Part shown: one piece after another, positions 10,749 to 18,761 of the stretch
How positions within the stretch are numbered: position 1 is the stretch's first letter
Layout: every line of letters starts with the position of its first letter
DNA from: Gammaproteobacteria bacterium
GTDB lineage: Bacteria; Pseudomonadota; Gammaproteobacteria; Xanthomonadales; Marinicellaceae
Direction of reading: 5' to 3'
Assembly (NCBI GenBank): GCA_030430025.1
Contig: JAUIGR010000003.1
Span: 1-64,000 of the forward strand
Length of the DNA stretch: 64,000 bases
Notes under the pieces: generated by a model
Databases searched by the model: none
Seen by the model: only the letters and a program-made list of their open reading frames with translations
Told to the model about the DNA's origin: nothing
Translations under genes and position numbers: made by a program

Positions 10749-11159
10749 ATGAATAACCGAAAAAAACAACAAGGTTTTAGTTTAATTGAGGTTTTAGTGG
10801 TGATGACCATTTTAGCCATTATTTTTGGCATGGTGGTTCGTAATGTTACTGGCGGTCAAGATAAAGCAAAGTATAAAGAAGCTCAAATTATGGTTAAAAA
10901 AATTGACCAGGCTGTTCAGGAGTTTAATCTCGATACGGGTAATTTGCCTGACTCTTTAGAAGAGTTGGTTAGCGATAATGGTGATTCTATGTGGATGGGA
11001 CCTTATTTAAAAGAAAAAGAACTGAAGGATCCATGGGGTGAACCTTACCAATACTCGACTAATTCACAACATGGCATGAGCTATGATATCTATTCGTATG
11101 CCAAAGATAAAAATCCTGGCGGCGAAAAATTAGCTGCTGATGTGGGTAATTGGCAGTAA
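10749..11159 (+). CDS. gspG: Major pseudopilin GspG
   Basis: The protein begins with a type IV prepilin leader 'MNNRKKQQG', cut before 'FSLIEVLVVM' with Glu at +5. The C-terminal region has 'DPWGEPYQY' and the aspartate-bearing loop typical of the calcium site of GspG ('YAKDKNPGGEK'). It polymerises into the T2SS pseudopilus. The start at 10749 is preferred because 'aggtga' lies 4 nt upstream and gives a normal leader; an in-frame ATG at 10734 would add five residues and has little room for a ribosome site. It follows gspF directly. Confidence 0.95.
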   Translation: MNNRKKQQGFSLIEVLVVMTILAIIFGMVVRNVTGGQDKAKYKEAQIMVKKIDQAVQEFNLDTGNLPDSLEELVSDNGDSMWMGPYLKEKELKDPWGEPYQYSTNSQHGMSYDIYSYAKDKNPGGEKLAADVGNWQ

Positions 11160-11163
11160 CTGA

Positions 11164-11610
11164 ATGAAACGTGATGGTTTTACATTGATAGAGGTATTGG
11201 TTGTGATGGTGATGTTGGCAATCATTGCTGGTACCGTTGCGTTTAATATGTCAGGATCTTTGAAGGCCAGTAAAATTCGAGCCGCCAGTAAAGACTTGGT
11301 GGCAGCTTTGCGTTACACTCGGTCACAAGCGGTTGTTAAGCACAAAGAGCAGCGTTTATTTATTGATGTTGAAAAAAAAGCATACCAAGCGCCAGGTAAA
11401 GAAAAAGTGATGTTTCCAGAGGGCATGGAACTGAAGGTGTTTGCAGCGGAATCTGAAATACCTTCAGATACACAGGCCGGTTTCCGTTTTTTTTCCGATG
11501 GTTCATCAACAGGTGGTCGAGTCACATTGATTTATGGGGAGCGATTCTGGCGAATTAATGTCGCCTGGCTGACAGGTGAAATACGCTTATTTCAGGACAC
11601 TGAAATCTGA
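11164..11610 (+). CDS. gspH: Minor pseudopilin GspH
   Basis: A 148-aa protein with a short leader 'MKRDG', cut before 'FTLIEVLVVM'. A beta-rich globular domain follows the N-terminal helix, containing 'ALRYTRSQAVVKHKEQRLFI', which is characteristic of the GspH/FimT family. It is part of the pseudopilus tip or assembly complex. It starts 4 nt after gspG and overlaps gspI by one base (TGATG). Confidence 0.92.
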   Translation: MKRDGFTLIEVLVVMVMLAIIAGTVAFNMSGSLKASKIRAASKDLVAALRYTRSQAVVKHKEQRLFIDVEKKAYQAPGKEKVMFPEGMELKVFAAESEIPSDTQAGFRFFSDGSSTGGRVTLIYGERFWRINVAWLTGEIRLFQDTEI

Positions 11611-12035
11611 TGCGTGTGGAGAGTCAACAGGGTTTCACTTTAATCGAGGTGATTGCTTCATTCACCATTCTGGCTATGACTTTTGCGGTGATTTTAGAAA
11701 TATTGTCACATTCGTCAAGAAACACATTAAAGTCTTCTGAGCAAACTCAAATAGCCTTGTTAGCGCAAAGTAAAATGGATGAAGTGGGTATCTTAATTCC
11801 GATTGAAGAAAGTACCCTCAGTGGTGAATTTGATGATAAAAATAGCTGGTCAATCACTATTGCACCTTATGAGCTGGCTTATGAAGGTGACGTGAAGATG
11901 GGATTTGCGCCAGTTGAGCTATTTAAGGTTGATTTGGTGGTCAGTTGGTTTGATGGTCGTGGTCAGAGTAGAGAGGCTGTGTTCACGACATTGAAAGCCA
12001 TGAGCCCTGATTTTGAAAGAGGTCCGGGTGGTTAA
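11610..12035 (+). CDS. gspI: Minor pseudopilin GspI
   Basis: A 141-aa pseudopilin with leader 'MRVESQQG' before 'FTLIEVIASFTILAM', then the helix-turn region 'ALLAQSKMDEVG' typical of GspI and a short beta domain. GspI nucleates the I-J-K tip complex of the pseudopilus. The gene overlaps gspH by one base and its tail overlaps the start region of gspJ. Confidence 0.92.
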   Translation: MRVESQQGFTLIEVIASFTILAMTFAVILEILSHSSRNTLKSSEQTQIALLAQSKMDEVGILIPIEESTLSGEFDDKNSWSITIAPYELAYEGDVKMGFAPVELFKVDLVVSWFDGRGQSREAVFTTLKAMSPDFERGPGG

Positions 12036-12735
12036 TCAAAGACAACAAGGTTTTACATTGTTAGAAGTGATTGTTGTTTTCACTTTACTGGCGATGATTT
12101 TTGCAATGATTTTTTCGGGACTGGACTCAGGTCGGCGTACAGCTGAAAAAGGGGAAAAACGTATTACTTCGATTAATGAAATGAGGGTGATCCAGAATTT
12201 GATACGACGACAAGTTTCGCGAGCAATGGCCATTGGTATAGAGGAAAATGATAAAGGACAGATAGCCAAATTTTATGGAGACAGTAATGGCATCACCTTT
12301 ATTTCGATGATGCCGGGCTATCTAGGCAACTCTGGACCTCATATACAACGGATAGAACTGGCTGATGATAAAGATGGAAGGTTTTTGCAATATAAGCATG
12401 GCGTGTACAGCAATTTTGATGATGAAGATGAACATAATGGTTTTGATGATGCTGAACCTATTGTGTTAATGGAACATATTGAAGATGGCCAATTTGCTTT
12501 TGTTGAAATGGGTGAAGATGGAGAGCCCACTGAGTGGGTAAGTGAAATAGAAAACACTCAAACTATGCCACTGATGGTTCAGCTTGATATAAAAATGGAT
12601 CAAGAGGCGAAGGAATCTTGGCCATTACTGCAAATAGCTTTGCAGGTAGATGCTGATAGTTCTTATGGTAGAAGGCGAGGTGTTCGTAACTTGATTAATA
12701 ACAGCAGGGAAATCCAGGGTAAGGAGAAACAGTGA
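12028..12735 (+). CDS. gspJ: Minor pseudopilin GspJ
   Basis: A pseudopilin with leader 'VNQRQQG' before 'FTLLEVIVVFTLLAM' and a long globular domain including 'MRVIQNLIRRQVSRAM', typical of GspJ. The GTG at 12028 is preferred as start: 'gaaagaggt' lies at good spacing upstream and gives a normal short leader. A TTG at 12013 is the alternative and would add five residues. It overlaps gspI by 8 nt. It forms the tip complex with GspI and GspK. Confidence 0.9.
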   Translation: MVNQRQQGFTLLEVIVVFTLLAMIFAMIFSGLDSGRRTAEKGEKRITSINEMRVIQNLIRRQVSRAMAIGIEENDKGQIAKFYGDSNGITFISMMPGYLGNSGPHIQRIELADDKDGRFLQYKHGVYSNFDDEDEHNGFDDAEPIVLMEHIEDGQFAFVEMGEDGEPTEWVSEIENTQTMPLMVQLDIKMDQEAKESWPLLQIALQVDADSSYGRRRGVRNLINNSREIQGKEKQ

Positions 12736-13625
12736 GTAGAGGACTATACTATCAAAAGGGTGTTGCTCTGGTATTGGTGTTGTGGATTGCACTATTGATG
12801 AGTGTTATTGCAGGTAGCTATGCATTGTCTGCCAGAACCGAATATGTGCAAGCACGAATGGAATTTGGTAGAGCGCAAGCACGATTTATGGCTGAAGCGG
12901 GGTTGAACCGTGCGGTGTTTGAAATGAGAAATCCAGATCCTGAAACACGCTGGATTGCAGACGGACGACCCTACAAAATGCAGTTAGATGAAGCCGAAAT
13001 AGAGATTAAAATTACTGATGAGTCTGGAAAAATAGACCTCAATCAGGCGTCCGAGGAACTTTTGGTTGGATTATTTGCCTCAGTTGGCATAGAGTTTGAT
13101 GAGGCATTTGAGTTTGTTGATAAAATCATGGACTGGAAAGATGCTGATGAAGAAGTGAGGCTCAATGGTGCAGAAGATGGTGATTATTTTTCCGCCGGAT
13201 ATGCATATGGTGCCAAAGACGCACCTTTTGATACGGTACCTGAATTGGTTCAGGTTATGGACATTGACTATGACTTGTATTTAAAATTAGAGCCTGCCAT
13301 CACAGTTTATTCTGGACGGAACAACATCAATTTAGCATTTGCTCCCAAACAGGCTTTGATGGCTATAGAGGGTGTTTCAGAAGAAATCGCTGATGACTAT
13401 ATCAATCAAAGACGTGACATCGATGATGTCAGTACCGAGCTCCCTTTTTTGGCGGAAGGATATTCAGGACAATTACGGGGTGGTGGTACTACCTTCTCAA
13501 TAGTAAGTACAGCGACTCTTAGCAATGGCCAAACGGCACAGTTAGATGCAACCATAAGAATGGGTGGCAGTTTGAATGGTAAACCCTTCCGGGTTGTCCG
13601 TTGGAGAGATAACGAACACAAATGA
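12732..13625 (+). CDS. gspK: Minor pseudopilin GspK
   Basis: A 297-aa protein starting at GTG with the strong ribosome site 'aaggaga'. The leader 'MSRGLYYQKG' is cut before 'VALVLVLWIALLM'; as usual for GspK, the conserved +5 Glu of other pseudopilins is absent. The large domain includes 'MAEAGLNRAVFEMRNPDP' and 'DESGKIDLNQASEELL', both typical of GspK with its helical insertion. It caps the pseudopilus. The stop overlaps gspL by ATGA. Confidence 0.93.
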   Translation: MSRGLYYQKGVALVLVLWIALLMSVIAGSYALSARTEYVQARMEFGRAQARFMAEAGLNRAVFEMRNPDPETRWIADGRPYKMQLDEAEIEIKITDESGKIDLNQASEELLVGLFASVGIEFDEAFEFVDKIMDWKDADEEVRLNGAEDGDYFSAGYAYGAKDAPFDTVPELVQVMDIDYDLYLKLEPAITVYSGRNNINLAFAPKQALMAIEGVSEEIADDYINQRRDIDDVSTELPFLAEGYSGQLRGGGTTFSIVSTATLSNGQTAQLDATIRMGGSLNGKPFRVVRWRDNEHK

Positions 13626-14755
13626 CAACATTTGCAGAAAAAATCATCAATCCATTAAGTGAATGGTATCGGACTTCCGTTGTTAAGTCGTTTTGGGAGT
13701 GGTGGACAAGTTCGCTTTTAGAGTGGGTGCCAGAAAATAAAAGGAAGTTATTGTTTCCAAACACAGAACAAATTTATATTTTACCTGATGGTGATGATGC
13801 CAAGTTATGGATAAAACAGGACTCTAAAGTCACAATTTTGCCTAATAATGAGGTTGTTGAATCGCATTGGTGGCATCAGTTAAATCACCATGTTCGGTCG
13901 ACTGATATCAAGTCAATGGTTAGTTATTTACTTTCACCAGAAGATGTGCTGATTAGAGAAATTACATTGCCGGCTGCTGCTGCTGGAAACATTGGTTCTG
14001 TATTGCAATATGAGCTGGATAAATACATTCCCTTTAATAAAGAAGACGTGATTTTTTCATATCAAAGTTTGTCCGATGCAGAAAATGCTGAAAAAATTCC
14101 AGTTACTTTGGTAGTTGTCCAAAAATCGTTAATAGAAAAAATTGAGCAAGAGATTAGCAATAAAAGTTTACAGTTGGCGGCTATTGATGTGAATGTCAGT
14201 GATGAAAAGACTCCAAAAGCCATGGGTGTGAATTTATTGACGGAATCTTTGCGGATAAAAAAAGATTGGACCAAAGTCAAAGTCAATTTGGTGTTTTTTA
14301 TTGTCCTTTGTTTAATGGTATGGTTTGTGATGTTCAACTCGTTGGAAAATAAAAATCAGAAAATTGAACGCTTAGAGGTGCTTGCTGATCAGTTAAGAGG
14401 TCAGGCACGAAGGGCTAAGCTATTAGAAACGGAATTAGAGCAGTCAATCAGTGCGGCTAATTTTTTAGGTCACAAAAAAACTGATACTGTCAGTCCAGTA
14501 ATTATTATCAATGAATTGACACGGCTTATACCAAAAAACAGTTATTTAACCAGAATTATATTAGATGATGAGAAGGTGGAAATAGTAGGTCAGTCAGATA
14601 ATGCCAATGCTTTGGTACCCATTTTGAACCAATCCAAACTGTGGTTTGAGCCAAGCATTGTTGGTCAAGTCATGCCAGATGCCCGAACAGGTAAAGAAAA
14701 ATTTACCATCAAGGCTGACCTTAAACTGTCAGAAGAGGTCAATGATGAAGCTTGA
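13622..14755 (+). CDS. gspL: Type II secretion assembly protein GspL
   Basis: A 377-aa bitopic protein. An actin-like cytoplasmic domain (to about residue 215, with 'LPAAAAGNIGSVLQYELDKY', typical of the GspL/PilM-like fold) is followed by a membrane helix (about 218-238, 'VNLVFFIVLCLMVWFVMF') and a periplasmic coiled-coil plus ferredoxin-like domain. Length is like XpsL of Xanthomonas. It links GspE to GspM in the inner-membrane platform. The stop lies just after the gspM start. Confidence 0.88.
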   Translation: MTTFAEKIINPLSEWYRTSVVKSFWEWWTSSLLEWVPENKRKLLFPNTEQIYILPDGDDAKLWIKQDSKVTILPNNEVVESHWWHQLNHHVRSTDIKSMVSYLLSPEDVLIREITLPAAAAGNIGSVLQYELDKYIPFNKEDVIFSYQSLSDAENAEKIPVTLVVVQKSLIEKIEQEISNKSLQLAAIDVNVSDEKTPKAMGVNLLTESLRIKKDWTKVKVNLVFFIVLCLMVWFVMFNSLENKNQKIERLEVLADQLRGQARRAKLLETELEQSISAANFLGHKKTDTVSPVIIINELTRLIPKNSYLTRIILDDEKVEIVGQSDNANALVPILNQSKLWFEPSIVGQVMPDARTGKEKFTIKADLKLSEEVNDEA

Positions 14756-15380
14756 TCAAAGGCTCAACCGTTGGACTGCACTTATGGTCTTGGTACTGAT
14801 ACTGGTAATAGTGTACTTTTTGATGTTTCATCAGTTTTTTGTATCTCATTCTGGTTTGAATGAGACAATTAATGACTTGGATGTTTCAAGACAAAAATAT
14901 ATTAATCAAGCAGTAAAAACGCCAGATCTTAAAGAGAAGCTTCGTAAGGTCAAGGCGATGGTTGGTGATAATGAAGAGTTCTTGAAAGCAGAAACTACAA
15001 ACCTTGGTAATGCAGAGATTACCTCGATACTTAAGCAGATTGTTAATGAACAGATTGTTAATGAACAGGGTGTGGAGAGTTCTGAGTGTCAAATCGTTAG
15101 TCAACAGCCATCCCAAGATCGTAACCCTGATCAATTTGAAAAAGTATTACTGCGTGTTAGAATGCGCTGCCAATTCGAAATTTTCTCAAAAATACTGTCT
15201 CGAATTGAAGAAAACATACCTTTATTGTTTGTTAAAGATTTGCGTATCGAGGCGCAAAATATCAGCCGATATAGACGCAACAAAAACAAAGATGCTAAAC
15301 AGGCTCCTGGTAATTTGGAAATTAGGTTTGAACTTTATGCATACTTAAAGAATGCGATAGAGAAAGAGGATGAAAAATAA
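14745..15380 (+). CDS. gspM: Type II secretion assembly protein GspM
   Basis: A 211-aa inner-membrane protein with one helix near the N-terminus (about residues 12-32) and a periplasmic ferredoxin-like domain. Start 14745 is chosen because 'agagg' lies 6 nt upstream and the product begins 'MKLDQRLNRW', a normal GspM-type N-terminus; longer in-frame starts run back into gspL. It carries an in-frame 15-bp tandem duplication (15036-15065) giving 'QIVNEQIVNEQ'. Assignment rests on position between gspL and gspN/gspD and on topology. Confidence 0.85.
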   Translation: MKLDQRLNRWTALMVLVLILVIVYFLMFHQFFVSHSGLNETINDLDVSRQKYINQAVKTPDLKEKLRKVKAMVGDNEEFLKAETTNLGNAEITSILKQIVNEQIVNEQGVESSECQIVSQQPSQDRNPDQFEKVLLRVRMRCQFEIFSKILSRIEENIPLLFVKDLRIEAQNISRYRRNKNKDAKQAPGNLEIRFELYAYLKNAIEKEDEK

Positions 15381-16077
15381 TTTCATTGCAAATGTGTTGT
15401 TTACATTGATTGGACTGTTTATGTTGGTTGCTGCTGGGCAATTGATGGGTTTGGGTCAGTCAATCAGTGAGTTAAGCGCGGAAACTTTTGATGTTGATGA
15501 ATTGTCAATATTAACTGAGCAGTCTGAGCAAGTGGTTATTGATTCTGATGTTCGAGAACAGAAGATAGAAGAAATGATTGCTGCTCCACTTTTTAACAGC
15601 ACCCGAGAGCCTTATATTGCTGATGAAGAACCTGAGGATCAAGAAATAATTGAAGAGCCAGCTTCGCCTTTGAATGCTCAAGTAACGAGTATCGTCATTA
15701 CTGACGAAAGCAGTTATGTGATGATTAAGGATAATGTCAGCAAAGAACGATTGACATTATCTCAAGGTATGCCATTGGTTGGTGAACAAGGGATTTGGGT
15801 TGTGGCGGCTATTGAGCCAAGAAAGGTCAGATTTGAAGCAGAAGGAATGGAGTCAGTTGAGTTGGAGTTAGAAGTTTTTGGTGGAGAGTTAAGAGGCGGT
15901 GGAGTCAGCGAGAGTAGCAAAAAAGCGCAGCGGAATAAAGCTGAAAGTCGACTAACCAGGGAGCTAAAAAACGAACAAGATGAGCGTAACAATAGTGCGG
16001 AAGAAATACGCAAAAAAATAGCTGAACGGCGTGCAGAGATGCGCAAAAAAGAAGCCGAAAAAAACCAAGAGAAATAA
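15370..16077 (+). CDS. gspN: Type II secretion protein GspN (XpsN-like)
   Basis: A 235-aa bitopic protein with a membrane helix (about residues 5-27) and a periplasmic part. The 'APLFNSTREPY' motif (about 74-84) is followed by a small beta domain (about 98-165) resembling the homology region of GspC. The tail is a highly charged Lys/Glu/Arg helix (about 185-235). In Xanthomonas Xps the gene between M and D is xpsN, which links the platform to the secretin, and the same order occurs here. It overlaps gspM by 11 nt and gspD by one base. It could equally be called a GspC-like protein. Confidence 0.75.
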   Translation: MKNNFIANVLFTLIGLFMLVAAGQLMGLGQSISELSAETFDVDELSILTEQSEQVVIDSDVREQKIEEMIAAPLFNSTREPYIADEEPEDQEIIEEPASPLNAQVTSIVITDESSYVMIKDNVSKERLTLSQGMPLVGEQGIWVVAAIEPRKVRFEAEGMESVELELEVFGGELRGGGVSESSKKAQRNKAESRLTRELKNEQDERNNSAEEIRKKIAERRAEMRKKEAEKNQEK

Positions 16078-18218
16078 TGAACATATATAGTTTTAAAAAA
16101 ATTGCCGTTGGTGCAGCCCTTGCCTCATTATTGGCATGTGCTAGCAATCGGTCAGATTTGCATAAACAACTAGAAAACTCTGATTATCTGGATGGTCTTG
16201 ATTCTGGTAATTATTCTGGTAATGTTTATAAGGTTGATGACCAAGATGATGTCCAAAAAGAGCATGAAATCTATCCGGGTAGCGGCGAATTCATCAACAT
16301 GGAGGCGGCCAAAAAGATTACCAAGGCGATGACAGAGGATGGTGAAGTGACTTTCAACTTTGAAGGCGAACCCTTGCAAGCAGTCGTTCATCTGATTTTG
16401 GGAGAAATACTTAAAGAAAACTATGTGGTTGCTCCTGGGATATCTGGAGAAGTGTCATTTGCTACAGCTAGACCAGTAGCTAAAGATCAAGTATTGCCTA
16501 TTTTAGAAATGCTACTGAGTTGGAATAAAGCTGCATTGGTTGAAGTCGATGGTCGTTTTCATGTGCTCCCACAAGAGCAAGCGATCAAGGGACATTTGAC
16601 ACCAAGAGTGGGTACGGTTGATGCGAAACAGGGATACCAGGTACTGGCTGTGCCATTGACTTATGTTTCTCCAACCGAAATGGAAAAAATATTGGAACCA
16701 TACGCTAAAGATGGCGCCATCGTGAAAGCTGATAACGCACGCAATATCTTATTTCTTTCAGGTACTAACCGTGAATTAAATAATTATATTGATACCATCA
16801 ATATATTTGATGTGGATTGGTTGGCGGGCATGTCAACCGGTATTTTTTACTTGGAGAGAACTGATACGGCAGATATTATTGTCGAACTTGAAGCTTTGTT
16901 TGGTGACAGTGCGGAAACACCATTGGCCGGTATGTTTCGTTTTGTTCCATTGGAACGGTTGAATGGTATTTTAGTGATTACGCCCCAAGAAGATTATCTA
17001 TATCAAGCAAGGCAATGGATAGAACGTTTGGATCGTGCTGATCTTGAAGGTGGTGCTAATTTATACGTATATAGTGTTAAAAATATCAAAGCTGTTGATT
17101 TGGCAGATTATCTGAATGATGTTTTTGGTGGTGGCAGTGGTTCTTCTTCTCGGAAAGCATCATCGAGTAGTACGGCACCTGGTGCTAATGGGAGAGAAGT
17201 CTCATCTCAAGGTGCAAAAAACACAAAAACCAATCAGCGCAGAACAAGCAACAATAATAACAATGATATTCAAATTACTGCTATAGAAGAATCTAACCAG
17301 CTACTTATTAAGGCCGATGTGGGTGATTATGATAAGATCATGTCAGCTATTAAGCGTTTAGATATTGTGCCTTTACAAGTGTTAGTTGAGTTGAAGATTA
17401 TTGAGGTGACTCTGAATGATAGTTTGGAGTATGGGATGGAGTTATTTTTTGGTTCAGCAGTAGGTAGTGATTCAGGTGACAATGGAGGAAGTGGTGATAC
17501 AGGAGATGGTGATACAGGAACAACAAAAGGTTACAATTGGTTTACTGATGCGGCTAGTTCTGGTGCGGGTGGGCTTAATTATAATTTTTTTGGCAGAGAG
17601 GCTGAAGCTCGATTGAGCCTTTTAGAAGGTGAAGGTCGTGTGTCTTTGTTGTCAGCGCCTAGCGTCATGGTCATGAACAATAAAAATGCCACCATAAATG
17701 TAGGTAATCAAGAACCTACAGTGTCGACTCAAGTTGGAGCTATCAACAATAGCGATTTAAGAACAAACACTGTGCGTTACATACAAACAGGTGTCCAAGT
17801 GGATATCACTCCTAGAGTGAATCCTGGAGGATTGGTTTTTATGGAGATTACACAAGATGTTAGCGAAGCAGGGGAACCTCGAGCAGGCAGTGATAACCCA
17901 CCCATTTCAAAACGCGAAATTACCACTGAGATTGCAGTAAAAAGTGGTCAGACCATCATTATGGGTGGTTTAATTAGGGATAGTAACAAGCAAGGAAGGG
18001 ATGGTGTGCCATTTTTAAGTCGTATCCCATTGATTGGTGGTGCGTTTGGCAAAAAGACTAAAAGCAGTTCAAAAACTGAGTTAATGGTGTTGATCACCCC
18101 GACAGTGATAGAAAACCCAGAACAAGCGCGCAGAGCCACTTTAGAATATGCTAAGAAATTTGAAGGACTGAGACCTATTGAACAAAAAGAAAAAGACAGT
18201 GGAGAGGAAAAGGAATGA
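16077..18218 (+). CDS. gspD: Type II secretion outer-membrane secretin GspD
   Basis: A 713-aa secretin with a lipoprotein signal peptide (lipobox 'SLLAC', Cys at about residue 21), so it is probably a self-piloting lipidated secretin like XpsD. Periplasmic N0-N3 ring domains (about 85-430) precede the secretin channel domain (about 440-695), which has 'VGNQEPTVSTQV' and 'AVKSGQTIIMGGLI'. A Gly/Ser/Asn-rich low-complexity insert (about residues 353-400) lies before or within N3, and an acidic Gly/Asp stretch lies near 465-485. It is the final large gene of the operon; the stop overlaps the next lipoprotein gene by ATGA. Confidence 0.96.
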   Translation: MNIYSFKKIAVGAALASLLACASNRSDLHKQLENSDYLDGLDSGNYSGNVYKVDDQDDVQKEHEIYPGSGEFINMEAAKKITKAMTEDGEVTFNFEGEPLQAVVHLILGEILKENYVVAPGISGEVSFATARPVAKDQVLPILEMLLSWNKAALVEVDGRFHVLPQEQAIKGHLTPRVGTVDAKQGYQVLAVPLTYVSPTEMEKILEPYAKDGAIVKADNARNILFLSGTNRELNNYIDTINIFDVDWLAGMSTGIFYLERTDTADIIVELEALFGDSAETPLAGMFRFVPLERLNGILVITPQEDYLYQARQWIERLDRADLEGGANLYVYSVKNIKAVDLADYLNDVFGGGSGSSSRKASSSSTAPGANGREVSSQGAKNTKTNQRRTSNNNNNDIQITAIEESNQLLIKADVGDYDKIMSAIKRLDIVPLQVLVELKIIEVTLNDSLEYGMELFFGSAVGSDSGDNGGSGDTGDGDTGTTKGYNWFTDAASSGAGGLNYNFFGREAEARLSLLEGEGRVSLLSAPSVMVMNNKNATINVGNQEPTVSTQVGAINNSDLRTNTVRYIQTGVQVDITPRVNPGGLVFMEITQDVSEAGEPRAGSDNPPISKREITTEIAVKSGQTIIMGGLIRDSNKQGRDGVPFLSRIPLIGGAFGKKTKSSSKTELMVLITPTVIENPEQARRATLEYAKKFEGLRPIEQKEKDSGEEKE

Positions 18219-18607
18219 GGTTTTTAATTATTATTTTGCTGGTTACCAGTCTTGTTGCTTGCCAATCAGAAAAGCCCATTGAAGAAAGTGCTGTTGATCG
18301 TTGGCAGGCCATTATAGATGGAGATTATGAAACAGCTTATGATTATTTGGTTCCTTCTTATCAGGAGATAGAAACTTTACAGTCATATTCTATTAGATTG
18401 GAAACTGCAAAAATCCATACACAATGGAAGAAAGCTGAATTTGTTTCGAAAGATTGTGAAAAAGAAGTGTGTGATGTGACATTGAAAATTCATTTTGAGT
18501 ATAGCTTTCCTAGGAAGAGTATGGGGAAGACTGAAATGTTTTCACGTCTGCATGAAAAGTGGTTAAATAAAGACGGTAGCTGGTATCATGTGCCTGATAA
18601 GCTTTAA
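18215..18607 (+). CDS. Small lipoprotein at end of T2SS operon
   Basis: A 130-aa protein with a lipoprotein signal (lipobox 'SLVAC', Cys16) and a compact alpha+beta body. 'VDRWQAIIDGDYETAYDYL' resembles NTF2-like or DUF4878-type folds, in which the first helix begins with 'a ... G d y ... a y ... l s'. Two cysteines in 'KDCEKEVCDV' could form a disulfide. It overlaps gspD by ATGA, so it is co-translated with the secretin. A role as accessory lipoprotein for secretin assembly is only a guess from position. Confidence 0.75.
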   Translation: MRFLIIILLVTSLVACQSEKPIEESAVDRWQAIIDGDYETAYDYLVPSYQEIETLQSYSIRLETAKIHTQWKKAEFVSKDCEKEVCDVTLKIHFEYSFPRKSMGKTEMFSRLHEKWLNKDGSWYHVPDKL

Positions 18608-18642
18608 ACAAGTAGAAGGCTTGATGTTCTTTTTTAAGATTT

Positions 18643-18735
18643 AGGGCTTGTTTATTTGAGAGTTATGAGATAAGATTTGCCGTGCTATCTTGGATAGCTT
18701 CGTTCATATGAGCGGGGATATTAGAAAATAGCCCT
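18643..18735 (+). other. Possible structured leader upstream of secreted-protein gene
   Basis: The intergenic segment contains an outer inverted repeat (TTAGGGCT at 18641-18648 with AGCCCTGA at 18730-18737, one G-U pair) enclosing a short hairpin GCTATC-TTG-GATAGC (18684-18698). It lies just ahead of the ribosome site 'ggag' of the next gene, so it may be a folded 5' untranslated region. No known riboswitch class is recognised. Confidence 0.3.
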
Positions 18736-18761
18736 GATATTTAATTAAATTGGAGTTAGAA

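Noticed and set aside
15004-15348. 114-codon plus-strand ORF within gspM
   Set aside because: It is out of frame with gspM, covers the 15-bp duplication and has no start signal.
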